NCBI GenBank assembly: GCA_036245805.1
Contig: BTRK01000005.1
Coordinates: forward strand, 41,093,216-41,157,215
Direction: 5' to 3'
DNA from: Pristionchus mayeri
Lineage: Eukaryota > Nematoda > Chromadorea > Rhabditida > Neodiplogasteridae
DNA length: 64,000 nucleotides
Shown here: one piece after another, positions 9,621 through 21,415 of the stretch
Position numbering within the stretch: the first letter of the stretch is position 1
Layout of the letters: each line of letters begins with the position of its first letter
Notes under the pieces: model-generated
Databases searched by the model: none
The model's input: the letters and a program-made list of their open reading frames with translations, nothing else
Told to the model about the DNA's origin: nothing
Program-made: the position numbers and the translations under genes

Positions 9621-11417
9621 ATTTAACACGTGTATCACGAGTCACTGGATGAAAAATTATCCTCTCGGAACATTTTCAAAAAAGTTGTGCCAGATTTGAC
9701 TCATATGATAGTAGTATATTACCCTAGACTAAAGATTTCGGAAAATATGGGTCATTGCTCCCAGAGCCGGCTTTTAGGAATCTACCGGATTTGCACCCGG
9801 CTATGCTGTATTTCAGCTCCCAGATGAGCTAGAGAAAAACCACATTTGGTTTTATACAAAAATTCTCCCTCCTTTCTGAAATTACCATATACAAAATGTT
9901 ATTGCTTATTAATATAAAAGAAGTCGATATGTGTCCAGGAAAAATATTACCGACGTGATCAGTCTACGGCCTTTTTGGGTATTTTTGATCAAACACAGCA
10001 TAGTGCAGAATGACATTGATATTTCCATAAAAATCACCATTCATTAGCATCTTAGAACATGCCCTTTGCAATTTAAGAACATTAGAAGCAATATAAGTAG
10101 GATGGCACACGACAACTAGAATTTTCGCGAATTCGAAAAAATCAGTTTTCTTGACCTCGATTTTTTCGATATTTTCTCATATCATACTTACCAATAATAA
10201 TAACTGAACTGCCAGATTCATATTAATCGGAAAGTATGTATCTGTATAAGTAAGGAAATTGCAAAATTGTTTGTTCATTCACCTTGAAATGTCAAAATTT
10301 CATGGCTCCAAAATGCAAAATTGAATGATGCAAAAAATTTGTAATTCGATTTTGAGCGAAATGTTACAAATAGCTGCCGGATTTGAACATGCAAAATCAT
10401 AATTAAAAGGGATGTATAAGATGACACAGTGAAAAATAAGATATCTCGATAATTCAGATTTTACATTTTGAACTATTTCAACAATTTTAGGTTTCTTGAG
10501 CACTTCTTTTTTATTTTTCAAATGAATTACCATTCCATTTATTACATTATGATTTTACATGTTCAAATCCGGCAGCTATTTGCAACATTTCGCTCAAAAT
10601 CGAATTACAAATTTTTTGCATCATTCAATTTTGCATTTTGGAGCCACGAAATTTTGACATTTCAAGGTGAATGAATAAACAATTTTGCAATTTCCTTACT
10701 TATACCGGTACATACTTTCCGATTAATATGAATCTGGCAGTTCAGTTATTATTATTTGTAAGTAGGTATGAGAAAATATCGAAAAAAAAATCGAGGTCAA
10801 GAAAACTGATTTTATCGAATGCGGGAAAATTCTAGTTTTCGTCTGCCATCCTACTTATATTGCTTCTAATGTTCTTAAATTGCAAAGGGTATGTTCTAAG
10901 ATTCTAATGGATGGTGATTTTTATGGAAATATCAATGTCATTCTGCACAATGCTGTGTTTGATCAAAAATACCCAAAAAGGCCGTAGGCTGATCAAGTCG
11001 GTAATATTTTTCCTGGAGACATATTGACTTCTTTTATATTAATAAGCAATAACATTTTGTATATGGTAATTTCAGAAAGGAGGGAGAATGTTTGTATAAA
11101 ACCAAATGTGGTTTTTCGTTGGTAGCATAGTTATTTCTTTCCTTACGCTAAAGTCCTCAACATAAACGTTTCTGGAAATAATTTTCCGCACATTTTTAGC
11201 CCAATGCCATCTCTCTAGCTCATCTGGGAGCTGAAATACAGCATAGCCGGGTGCAAATCCGGTAGATTCCTAAAAGCCGGCTCTGTTAGCAATGACCCTT
11301 ATTTTCCGAAATCTTTAGTCTAGGGTAATATGCTACTATCATATGAGTCAAATCTGGAAGAACTTTTTTGAAAATGTTCCCGCATACATCCGCTGGCTCG
11401 TGATACCCGTGTTAAAT
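9621..11417. mobile_element. Foldback element, about 1.8 kb
   Basis: Nearly the whole element is two inverted arms meeting near 10470. The ends are ATTTAACACGTGTATCACGA and the complement of 11397-11417. Conserved landmarks occur in both arms: GAGCCGGCTTTTAGGAA, CAGCTCCCAGATGAGCTA, a CCTCGATTTTTTCGATATTT block and a CAAAATTTCATGGCTCC-like block near the centre. The right arm has about 100 extra bases near 11105-11215. No coding frame is convincing. The GCCGGCTTTTAGGAA sub-motif is dispersed elsewhere (15.2, 32.8, 33.2, 33.9, 35.6 and 36.4 kb), marking related elements. Confidence 0.85.
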
Positions 11418-11732
11418 ACGTTTCATGTCGAGCAGAAGAAAAGCGGAAACTCGATTCTTCAGCACGAAATGAAACATAAAAATGAATTTGAGTGAAAGTT
11501 CATTACTCCATTTCATTGGTTTTCAAATATGTTTCAAATGACCACCATTATGCTCGGCCCACTGGGCAAACAAAGGATTCGGCCCAACTGGGCGTCGTTC
11601 ACTTTTGTGCCCAATTGGGCCAGTTGACCGCTCAGAGAAACCCTGATTGGGCGGAATCGCCCAATCTGGGGAACTCTAGTCTATTTCCACCCCTTTCTTC
11701 AACGTCTCCAAATCCAACTCACCAGGTCTTCT

Positions 11733-12085
11733 AGATCGACCTGATCATCGAGGGAAAATTCGTCTTCTTCTAAGAGATGGATCTAATTCCTTATGGTGTT
11801 GTAGAGGGGACATGTGTGCCATAAGATTCTTCTGTAGGTTCTCCGAATCCTTCATAGTGGTGTAGAATAGACAGATGTAAAGTATAACATGGCGGATGTG
11901 GATGGTACTACGAACATACATCTTTACTCTACTAGAGCATGACTGAAGCGAAGGGAATGGGGAGTTGTTAACTATAAAGACCCTTCACTGATTGTTGTTT
12001 ACTAGGAGCGAGGGAACGCCACAGTGTACTTGCGACGAGCCGTGTTAAGACAAATCCAGTGACAAAGACTTTCCGACCAACCTGA
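11733..12085 (-). mobile_element. Truncated mariner 5' end
   Basis: Read on the minus strand, this is a copy of the first 350 bases of the mariner at 17936. Shared features include the terminal TIR (TGACAAAGACTTTCCGACCAACC on the + strand, with differences), the CTGTTCCTAGTAAACAAC-like region and the GGTGTTGTAGAGGGGAC block. A TA follows the TIR at 12086-12087. The 3' part is missing, so it is a 5' fragment with the start of a mariner transposase gene. Confidence 0.7.
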
Positions 12086-12089
12086 TACG

Positions 12090-12190
12090 ATGCGCATCGG
12101 CGCGCGCGAGAGCGCTGATGTTGAATACTATCAATAGATTACGGTAGTTTTATAACATCAGCGCGCTGGCGAGCGCGGATGCGCGTCGTA
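12090..12190. repeat. GC-rich inverted repeat
   Basis: Two imperfect arms of about 35 bp (around 12090-12125 and 12155-12190) built of GATGCGC, GCGCGCGAG and GCGCTGATGTT words flank a short AT-rich loop. It immediately abuts the truncated mariner end. It may be a tiny foldback or a transcribed hairpin. Confidence 0.6.
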
Positions 12191-13204
12191 CATATTTTGA
12201 GTCAGGCGAATTTCACTCATCGAGAACTCCGTGTAGAGTGACTCTAGAACACCAGTCCTCCACTTCTGTTTTAGTTACGGTAGGCCAGGTCCTTATCACG
12301 AACTGGCTTTATTTCAAGTTGCCGGCCGTTATTTGCCGGTTTCTCCAACCTTTATTTATTGATTTTAATTTAAAATTTTCAAATGTTAGTTAGTATCCAT
12401 GGCTACAAATGCATCGAATAAAAATGGTCCATCCCTAATCATCTAAAGGAGCTAACATTAAACAAAGGTACAATATTTCGAATTTTTAGTTTTTTCACAA
12501 GTCCTTTTATCGAAATCGTAGGAAATTTGGTAGCAATGATCTCTTGAATATTGTGCATTTTTAGAGATATAACTCGTTATGATCGATAGCGAAATGAGAA
12601 ATTTCGAAAATTGACGTTTTCGGACTAAAGTGCAGCGCATTTCTTTATAAGTGATTTAGAACACTAAATAAGCAACACCTGATGTATACTCACTGAGTAC
12701 TACATGCATGTCAATTATGGAGTAATTCGATTTTTCACTAGTGTCAAGCGTCTACACAAAAATTTTCGCCCACTCAGATAGTCTCTCTTAATGAGAGTGT
12801 TATTGGTGATTTTTAATCCGAAGAAGCAGAGGGAGAAATTGTTCCTCATCGTTGCTTTAGAAGATGGTTCTTGTCAGAAACTATGACCCGCCTAGTACAT
12901 CCGAGATAATATTTATCCGTACTTGTATTTGTATATCACGGATCTCATGTAATAATGTAAGAATGTGTCCGACAAAAAAATATTTTGGGTCATGGATTTC
13001 GCTGAAAACGGAAGGATTGACCAAACTGAGGATGGGGAACAAAACATCAAAATTTGCATATTTTGACCTACCACTTTGGAAGGATGTATCTCTGTCAATT
13101 TTTGACCTACAGCGACCGCATTTTTTCCAATAGATGCGAATTCAGGTCCTCTACAAATAAGTTTCCTTGTGCGATGTGCAGAAATTACGTCTTCGCATTG
13201 TTTT
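12191..13204. other. No gene seen
   Basis: AT-rich sequence with only short frames on both strands. No inverted or tandem repeat was noticed. Confidence 0.35.
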
Positions 13205-14062
13205 GCTCAAACAACATATCACGCCTCTCACCTAAGAATCGAGCTCAACGCCGGATTAAACGAAATCGACAAAATCGAATTTTCTTCAGTTTTATTCTTC
13301 TCTGGCATCACTAAACAAACTACCAACTTCTTATTTGCAGACACTCATTCTGAAGGTCCTGGCACCGGGTCGTTGGTTCGGGTTCGTTTTCTCTGGAGCG
13401 GCGTTGAATGAGAGAATGACTTTAATTTTAACTAAGTTTCAGAGATAAAACAAATACATTTCGCTATGTTTCATACAAAATCACTTTATCATATTTCTGA
13501 AACACAGTTGAAATCGAAATAAATATCTCATTATTGGTCGCGCCTGAGAAAAGGAGCGTTTCACGTCGAGTAAAATTCCTTCAAATCAACTCAGGAATTC
13601 AACATGGACAAACGCTATCAGAGGTTCCTCGCACAGAAACCGCTAGCACCTTATTTAAAAGCTCTTGTCAAGTTCTTTACACTCACAAAGTTTGATCGAT
13701 ACCTGTCCATCCGCTTTTGAGAAAAGGTGCCTTGAATGTAACACTGTTCATGATCATTTTCATAAGTTCTAGTTTTTATATATCGGTAGAGCTCTCGAAA
13801 TTACTGGGGGTCCATCAGGCGAACATTTCAACTAAAAGTCAAGTTGAACAGAGAAAAACGATAGCAAAGAGTGGAACCCGAACCAACGACCCGGTGCCAG
13901 GACCTTCAGAATGGGTGTATGCAAATGAGCCTTTCAGGGTCTTTCTAATTGAGCTGGACCTATTGATTCCCCAAAAAATCTCAAATACGCCTTTTTACCT
14001 AATCCGAGAAATGAGCAATTCAGCTCGATTCTTAGGTGAGAGGCGTGATATTGTTTTACTTG
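13205..14062. mobile_element. Foldback element with ATCACGCCTCTCAC ends
   Basis: The outer arms contain ATCACGCCTCTCACCTAAGA (from 13218) and its complement (to 14049), with AAACAA extending the pairing outward. A second paired block is GGTCCTGGCACCGGGTCGTT (about 13355-13395) with its complement at about 13868-13910. The central 450 bp is unpaired. The same terminal motif ATCACGCCTCTCAC opens the element at 26221, so the two belong to one family. The frame of 146 codons at 13717-14157 runs through the arm and out of the element and is probably fortuitous. Confidence 0.75.
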
Positions 14063-14285
14063 AAACTACCCTTTATGACGCGAACTGTACGAGTTTTATG
14101 TTTGATTCGGATTCTCCACCCCAGAATTGGGGTACGTACATATTTCATTTGTCATAAGAGGGGGATGATCATATCGCCGCTCATCAGGTAGAATTAGAAC
14201 TGAGAATATTAGAATTAGAACTCTATTTTTTGGATGAAACAATTTTCGGCGCTAATCTCGCGTATGACTTGCGAATTCACAAAGT

Positions 14286-14537
14286 AAGACTACTGTGCGA
14301 TAGCTCCGGAGAAGGTCTACAAGAATGACTAGGGGGACCAAGACGCCAAAGTTGTCCGTTTTCGAGATATGTCGTGAAAACTAATTCAGTAGAACTCTTT
14401 GGAAGATTAGAGGAATCTCTCCACAGTAAATCTGTGAAGGTGCTTTTCGCGCCATATCTCGAAAACGGCCAAGTTTGGCGTCTTGGTCCCCTTAGTCATT
14501 CTTGTAGACCTTATCCAGAGCTATCGCACAGTAGTCT
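14286..14537. repeat. Inverted repeat, about 85 bp arms
   Basis: Arms at about 14286-14370 and 14450-14537 share GACTACTGTGCGATAGCTC, GGGGACCAAGACGCC and TTTTCGAGATATG in inverted orientation around a loop of about 80 bp. It looks like a small foldback or MITE of a family not otherwise seen in the window. Confidence 0.75.
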
Positions 14538-15149
14538 TGACCATAATACCAAAACTCATTTTAACCAATAAAAAGCCCAGGATCGATTTATGAATATTTC
14601 GCACTCCTTAATTTCACATTTTCGAGCAGTATAATATTGTACTTATAAGAGGTGGCTGGGGTATCTTCCGCACTTTTCTGAACATTGTCAGAGCATACTG
14701 TAAATTGTGCCTTGCAAGGACCGGTGTATTTCCGAAATTGCTAAGTTCTGAGGCCACAATCTTGGAAAATTTCGGGGTCCAGAAAATCTGAAATAATTCT
14801 AGCCTTTCATCATAATCTAAGTATATTAGTCTTAAAACCTCACAAATCACAAATATTGATTATGCATATCCGTAATGAAGGGGTACCTGAGGGGTTTAAC
14901 TATTGACAGTCAGCAGTTTGCCACATTAGGGGAGAACAAAAAAAGGAGAAAAATGGAAACTACAACCTCAACTAAAGTTTAATTTAATTTTTTTTCTAAG
15001 ACACATGACTACTTCTTCTTCAATTATACGCTTTAAAATTCTGCTTTAGTCGCTGTTGTAAGTACGGAAATAATTTGTATTCACCGTGAAATTCAGTTTT
15101 GCGATTACAACTTTTTTAGAGTGCATCTTGCTGTTTTATTTGTAACGGC
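14538..15149. other. No gene seen
   Basis: AT-rich sequence with no supported frame. A minus-strand frame at 14614-14850 has no recognisable motif. Confidence 0.35.
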
Positions 15150-15402
15150 AAAGTTGTTTCTCATATTTTTCCGCGTATTTTAAGCCCAATGTCATATTTG
15201 TAGCTAGTCTGGGAGCTGTGATACGTCATAGCCGCATTGAAAACCGGAAAATACCTAAAACCAGGCTCTCGGACTAATTACCTAGTTTAATCGATTTCTT
15301 GTCTCCAGGGTACCTTCCTACTATAATATGGTCGAAATCGAACAACTTTGAAAAAAATGTTCGTGGCTTCCTCCGCTGACTCGTGATACCTGTGGTAAAT
15401 GC
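15150..15402. repeat. Solo degenerate arm of the 9.6 kb foldback family
   Basis: The order of landmarks matches the right arm of the element ending at 11417: a CCCAATGTCAT block, GTCTGGGAGCTGTGATAC, an ACCGGAAAATACCTAAAACC region, then CTCGTGATACCTGTGGTAAAT at the end. Similarity is clearly lower than between the two arms of the intact element. Confidence 0.6.
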
Positions 15403-15924
15403 ATGCGTTTTTTTAATCAACCGGTGGAGAAATATTGGTTAGTACGCGGCAGTGCGCAATGAATAGGAATTGTAGAGTACAATTATTCGCAATGTGACAC
15501 TTTTTTAAGTGAGAGTAGGCAAGGCTGGAAAATATTGTTCAAGAGCCACGGAGATTATATTGAGATCGTTATGTGAATCATTAAATTGTAGAGAGGCTGA
15601 AGCACAAGAGTTTTTGGTTGGGTGAAATCTGAGAGAAAAGGTAAACATTTTTTTGAATATTAGCGTCCTTCTCATTAAAACATCGACTGCGCTTTTTCAT
15701 TGATTTTGAGTAAATCAAACTGTTATTCGTTATTTTTAGGTTTTGAACAAATACGATCACTATTCTGATTTGTTTCAATGGGAGGCTGGCGACCATCAGC
15801 GCACGTGACTACGAAGAACGATCTAGAGCGTATGAAGCACAAGAACCCATGGTGTTTTTTTGCAAAAATAATTACGTGTTGATCAAATATTGAATTCATT
15901 ATTGTTTAGAATAAATACACTCAG
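15403..15924. other. No gene; leads into an exon candidate
   Basis: AT-rich sequence, with a minus-strand frame at 15581-15796 that I cannot identify. It ends in AATACACTCAG, an acceptor-like signal for the exon at 15925. Confidence 0.35.
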
Positions 15925-16015
15925 CGGTGCCTCTCCTGCAGCAACTGCAGCCTCCTCCTCTGCTGCAGCCAATAAAAAAAATAAAAAGAAGAAACGTCAG
16001 AAACGCGTTAAGTAA
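15925..16015 (+). CDS. Candidate terminal exon, Ala/Ser-rich then polybasic
   Basis: After ACTCAG and one base of a split codon, the frame reads GASPAATAASSSAAANKK, continues with a run of lysines and arginines ending in KRVK, and stops at TAA (16013-16015). The alanine/serine head aligns with the exon candidate at 3870 and the polybasic tail gives a plausible protein C-terminus. Such lysine tails occur on nuclear, ribosome-associated and membrane-anchored proteins, but nothing here decides between them. An overlapping frame stays open longer (15927-16148) and reads LLQQLQPPPLLQP; that reading is less likely because it ignores the splice context. This is the best exon candidate of the 0-16 kb region. 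Confidence 0.4.
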
Positions 16016-16211
16016 CTTTATCACTCGCATTTTCGCTCGTTTGAACGACGCGACGCGGCTGCTGAGCCTCGTGCAACGCGTGTTTCAGATATGTTACTCC
16101 TCTTTTTTAACGAGCCGTGTGGATAAGTTTTATTGCGATATTTCATGAGATTGGATCGTATTTTTATTTCATTTGATCACAAGCGCATCGTGTGTTTCAA
16201 ATAGGCAATTA

Positions 16212-17065
16212 TTAGGTTGATGCAAAAGTTTCTTTACAAGACATTTTTAAATTTTCTCGCGAATGCTTCACTTCTATAAAAGACCACGCTGGGGATATTT
16301 GAGGTACGATTGGGCCACTACAATCATTGGTATATGGTGAATCGATCAAATGTACTTCGGTATAAAAAAACATTGATAATCGAAAATGTGCAAAATTTCC
16401 GTTTTTTGGTCCTCTGCAATAGTCATCTGAAAATTAAAACCAATAAATTCCCACTTCCGTTCTTTTGAAAAGTTAACTAGTAAAGGTTGTTACTTCCTCT
16501 GATCAATTGAAAGGATAGTTTCGGAACCTCTCCGAAAACTTGCGATTCGAAATATACCGTTTTCGTCATCAGAAATTCGAAATTTGTATAGTGCCAAATA
16601 CAGCTCTGGAGAGGAACAAAGAATCTTCATCATCTTTCTATGGTAGATGCATTGCGAGAAGTTCGTCTGATTTCAAACCGTTTCAGGCCATTTGGTTTAA
16701 CATCAGAAATGCCGAGCATGAATAAACCAATCCTTCAAGTTGGGCGAACTAGAGAATCCGAAATTCGTGCCTCTTTGGAACAGCGATTTCATGAATGATC
16801 CGGCGCGTTTCTCATACTAAGATGCCTAGTCAGCATGCTTTACACGAATTGTGTTATTGTTGCGCTATCATTACTGCGAAAAGTATACTGATCCATTAAA
16901 TAATCCGACGAAAATTTTAATTTTGTGATTTTGGAAGCTTATCATGTCTGTATACTTGATTGATCAGGAATGAAAAACCCATATGAGTACAGTTCAAGAG
17001 CGAAGGAAGAGGTAACCGGAAAACGGAAAATGAAAATTTGTAAAGAAACTTTTGCATCAACCTGA
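16212..17065. mobile_element. Mariner-type non-autonomous element, copy 2
   Basis: Inverted ends TTAGGTTGATGCAAAAGTTT plus CTTTAC, flanked by TA on both sides (16210-16211 and 17066-17067). The TIR matches that of the 812-1726 element over 22 bp, but the interiors are not obviously the same. No transposase frame is visible in 854 bp. Confidence 0.75.
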
Positions 17066-17935
17066 TAATATAGTACATAATGTCGACTATCAATTTCAGT
17101 GGGAGACCTATTCCTTCACAGCTTGTCTGGATGGATGAAATTGTTTATTTTCGTGGCGGACTAGATTTGTCTTTGTTCGCTCTCTTAATCATTTCCGAGT
17201 CGTTTCTTACCACCAATTCCCCCCCCCCCCGAACCCCTGTACTTTACATTATTCGAATGAGTCACGAGAAGAATAAATAACTTTTATCTTTTTTTCCATA
17301 TTGTGGATTATGTGTAATCGAATCGAGTTAGTCGTTCTCTTCCATTAGTTGATTGTTTATCAAATATTTTATAACCCACGAACACTTTTTTCACACATAT
17401 ATAGCATAAATATTGCGTTAATTCGGGTACTATTTAGCTCATCCAAAGCTCAACCCTCATTTTTTGGAATCTTTATTATTATAGTTTTCCATAGCTGGCT
17501 TCGCCGTATCGACATTTCCTATTTTTCAATAATATTCAGGATAGTCGTGAAACAGGCGAGTCCCTTGAATATACTTGTTCCTAGTTTAAATTTTTTCCTA
17601 GTTTATAATTTTTACTTCTGGATTATACGCCTATCAACAGCGGTGCATACATATACTTGAATCACGATTCCTTGATGTTTATTTTTTTATCGATATTGAT
17701 CGACGCGTCTGGTTCCGTATGCTCAACAAGTACGGCAAGAGTACAGGAAGAAGCTAGATGTAAGTTGAGCAGTGCATTCTATGGCAAATTCCAGACAAGA
17801 TTCGCTTGGAGATCAATCGCGAGAGAGCATGTAAATTCGAGAGAGATTTATCTCTTTCTCTGCGCTCTGTCATATCTCGCCCACCCCCTGTAAAACGCCG
17901 TGTTGCGTACACTGATCGAGTATGGATACATTGTA
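17066..17935. other. No gene; short poly-C run
   Basis: AT-rich sequence with a C run near 17220-17230. Frames at 17349-17660 (hydrophobic) and 17657-17893 show no motif that I can assign. Confidence 0.35.
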
Positions 17936-19249
17936 TTAGGTTGGCAGGAAAGTCTTTGTCCATGGTTTTGTTTTTACGCTGCTCGTCGCAAGTGCACTTT
18001 GGTGTTCCCTCGTCCCTAGCGAATACAAATCAGTAAGAGGCCCTTGTAGTAAACAACTCCCCATCCCCTTCCCTTCAGTCAGGTCCTAGTAGAGCAACGA
18101 TGTGTATTCCTGGTACCACCCACTTCCGGCATGTTCTACTTTACCTCTATCTATCCTACACCACGATGAAGGATTCGGAGGTTCTACTGAAGAATGTTTA
18201 TCACACACCTGTCCCCTCTACAACACCTTCAGGAATTGGATCCATCGCTTCGAAGAATAGGACTTTTCCCTCAATGGATAGATCGATCTGAGAGACCGCG
18301 TTTTTTTGCACTTGGAGACTTTGAAGAAAGCTGTTGAAACGGACCCATTTCACAATGCCCGTGAAATGACTATTGCACTTGGAGACTTTGAAGAAAGCTG
18401 TTGAAACGGACCCATTTCACAATGCCCGTGAAATGACTATTGCACTTAGAGTCCACCATAGCACTGTTGAAGAAGACTTGAGATTGCTTGGAATGAGGCA
18501 ATATGTCGGTCGATTCATACCCCATGATCTGGTGCAAGCCAGCAATTATCGTCGAGTCGATGATTTCATTACTCTCCTCATTCTCCGAGGCGGGGATCGA
18601 TGACTGGATCGGCTCATAACGGGGAATGAGAAGTGGGTCATCTACGATAACAATCACTAGACAGCCCATTTGGTTGGAGAAGGAGAGACTCCACACGGTG
18701 TCTCCAAACTTGATCTGCACCCCAAGAAAAACAAGCTGTCAATGTGAATTGGAGTGGATGGCGTGATACACTAGGAACTATTCTTTGATGCAATGACAAT
18801 CACCGGGGCCAAGTACGCCATACACCTACAGAATTTGAAGTTGGAATTCGATCGTTCAAAGCTAAATGACAAGAAAGTGTATAATCGGCAAAATCACTCC
18901 TGTCCCAGGTCTCCAATCAAGTCAAGTTGGAACTCACCGGATATGGATGGATGGTTCTCCCTCACCCCCCAAATTCTCCTGACTTGGCCCCGTCCGAATA
19001 CATGCTTTCCGGAGACCTGATCCATTTTCTTAGAGATATGGCGTTCAATTCCCGTGGAAGTATCTAGTCTTCTCTCAAGCAATACTTTGATTTGCGCCCA
19101 GGCGGGTTCAAAGGGAGGGGATCCATACAATGCAAGTGCGTTGGGCACGTATTGTCAATAATGATGACAAGTATATTTGAACTCAAGCTATTGTGTCTTC
19201 AAAGAAATAAAGCTTTTAAAAATGGACAAAGACTTTCCTGCCAACCTAA
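17936..19249 (+). mobile_element. Mariner element with decayed transposase
   Basis: The TIRs are TTAGGTTGGCAGGAAAGTCT and its complement at the right end, flanked by TA at 17934-17935 and 19250-19251. The length of 1.31 kb is right for a full-length mariner. The right-flank TA is at the same time the left-flank TA of the next element, at 19252. A 5' fragment of the same family lies at 11733-12085 in opposite orientation. Confidence 0.85.
18100..19160 (+). pseudogene. Mariner transposase pseudogene
   Basis: Cut-and-paste transposase of the mariner family, which acts on its own TIRs in the nucleus. The landmarks appear in the right order across several frames: an N-terminal HFRHVLLY block near 18120, an HTH segment LRVHHSTVEEDLRLLG near 18440-18490, ITGNEKWV near 18605, LHPKKNKLS near 18715, and VLPHPPNSPDLAPSEY near 18955-19005. 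The first catalytic aspartate (normally GDEKW) is asparagine, the HDNARPH block is unrecognisable, and the last aspartate (SDY) is glutamate. A 67 bp tandem duplication (about 18308-18443) repeats the start of the HTH region. The gene is dead several times over. Confidence 0.8.
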
Positions 19250-19251
19250 TA

Positions 19252-20513
19252 TTAGGCTGGAAAGAAAGTAATTGTAGATTTGGACCACGATGTTTGACGC
19301 CTCCTAAAATCCGTTTCGGTAACGACTTCAAGCTAGCTCAAGGGTTCATATTAGGGATTGACTTGGCCAATATAATCATATGTTCAAATCGCTTCATGCT
19401 TTTTTGGGTATACGAAAAAATTAAGTTTACCCATTTCTGACATTTTCACTATTTTCGAAAAATATGTTTCGCTTCTCGTATTTTGTGGGGAAAAGTGACT
19501 TTTCATTCTCATGTAGCGCAGTGAGAACCCCATTTACAGTTGTTTCGAAAAATAGGTCACAGGTCGTTCCTGCCTGAACATAACACGATTTACACATAAT
19601 TGAATTCAACTATTTCCGAGTTAACACTTCTCAAGCGATAATGTTTCCAGCATCGAAGATCATTAATACTGTCTTCTAAATAAGTGCGCTTAAATGTTAC
19701 ACTATGGAGCTACATATTATTGAGAAACATTTGAACTTACCAATTTTCTGCTTTTAGAAACAATTGATTTTCAGTGTTGTTGAATAAGGGCAATATAGCC
19801 AAAATTTCGATTTTTGGTGTTCGGTGAATGAATACATTTCCTCAAAAGGGAGCTATCCCCTGACTTAGCCCAGCCGAATACTAATAGATAAAGAGTTGCT
19901 TTAACAAATAACCACAAAAGTTAGGGCTTTGCGCCAATGCTGGAAACATGAAGATGTGCAATATTCGAATTTCGATTGTCAAATTTGATTGTCATGATGA
20001 TGAATGCTACATGTTTTGATAGAATAATAGCATGCTCACACAAATATGATTTTAAGTAAATAGTATAAAGTACTTTTCGTTTTACTACATTTGAGATCGG
20101 CACATCTGGTGATATGGATACACGGCCAAGACAAATATTTCTGTTGAAGTTCAGATTCGGTCAAGTTCAAAAATGAGAATTTTTCTGACGGGTCATTCGA
20201 AGCGGACCAGATTCACATGTTGTATTGTGATATATGTATCTAGTGCTTTTCACATATGACATAATATTTACCATGCCATAACTGATGCATTGATGGGCCA
20301 AAATGTAATGAGTTCAATTCTGCTTTGACCCATTTTTGACTTCAACCTGTGTCTTCAATACCAAATGGAAAGGCTTGAACCAATGTACGATTGAAAGAGT
20401 ATCCAAGCACTCAACGAGTATAAACATCAATATGATAATTAAGAGGTGACAAAGGACGGGGTTTCTCAGAATCGAAAAATCGAAAAACTACAATTACTTT
20501 CTTTCCAACCTGA
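19252..20513 (+). mobile_element. Second mariner relic abutting the first
   Basis: Ends TTAGGCTGGAAAGAAAGTAA and its complement, with TA at 19250-19251 and 20514-20515. The TIR differs from the neighbouring element's (GGAAAGAAAGTAATTG against GGCAGGAAAGTCTTTG), so it is a separate mariner lineage. The 1.26 kb interior is heavily decayed. A phrase reading LSPDLAQPNT near 19850-19885 looks like the remnant of the SPDLAPSD catalytic block on the + strand. Confidence 0.75.
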
Positions 20514-20692
20514 TAAATAATGATGCAGTTCAAAATGAGTAGTGGAATGATTCCACTGGAATCGATCGAACATTGTTCGATAACAGTAAAGCCTTGGAAA
20601 ATATTCTCATTTTTGTTTCACTGTGTATATAAACCAATGAATAAATTCTACGGCTGATTTGTTTCGTGCCACTAATTATTTTACAATACTAT

Positions 20693-21407
20693 TAGAGACC
20701 GCTGGCTCCGCCCACTTAGGAGGAGAAAGAGGCGCGTCGAAATCTGGTTCTCGAAATGACGCCGCGAATACTTATTCAAAATATATGGAAATAAATATTT
20801 TTGGGTACGTCTGACTAGTGTCTGACAAACGAAAGGGCGCCGATCATGCATTATCTAATCAGAAATATCTAAAAAAGACCGATTTAGGGTTCATGAGAGG
20901 GAAATGGAAATTTTCCGACGACAATTCTTAGCACGGACTTGGTGTGATGACTATTTCCAGATTTTAGGCGTCGATTGACACCGATAACGTATTTTTAGGA
21001 TTTTTTCCCATTAATCATTTCATTTCAAAGGTTCAAGGGCGTGCGCTAATGAAACTGCAAAGGGGCGGTGCTTCCTCTCTACTTTCTCGCTTGTCTCTCA
21101 CCCGACATGTGCAGAGAGCGTGCGCTCTTGAGGACCTCTGCCTTTCCTCTCCTCCTCGAGCAAAGCTAGATGCGAAGCTATGCTCACTCGTTTTTGGAGA
21201 AACCAGGCAAAGCGGGCTCCGCCCACTTCGCTCTTGTCCCGATTTCGACTCCCTTTCTCTTTCGAGGTGCTGTTGGGCCATAACTAGAGTCAAAGATACG
21301 ATATCGCCAAACGGCAACAAGTATGACCTTATTTAGCCTCAAAGGGATACATTAGACCCTCAAATGACCCTGCCAAAGCAATTCGGTCACCCACATTGCG
21401 GTCTCTA
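20693..21407. mobile_element. hAT-like element with 8 bp target duplication
   Basis: The ends are TAGAGACCGC and GCGGTCTCTA. They are flanked by a perfect 8 bp direct repeat AATACTAT (20685-20692 and 21408-21415). An 8 bp duplication with a TAG-initiated TIR fits the hAT superfamily. The interior holds GC-rich blocks and open frames on both strands (21033-21336) but no transposase motif, so it is non-autonomous. An inverted copy carrying a 1.07 kb insertion is at 55721-57505. Confidence 0.85.
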
Positions 21408-21415
21408 AATACTAT

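Noticed and set aside
13717..14157. 146-codon frame overlapping the foldback at 13.2-14.06 kb
   Set aside because: Half of it is in a foldback arm and the partner arm is equally open in another frame; no recognisable domain.
21033..21336. 95-codon frames on both strands of the hAT-like element, also open at 56836-57153
   Set aside because: Both strands are open over the same GC-rich interval and there is no transposase motif. Similarity between the two loci is explained by their being copies of one element.
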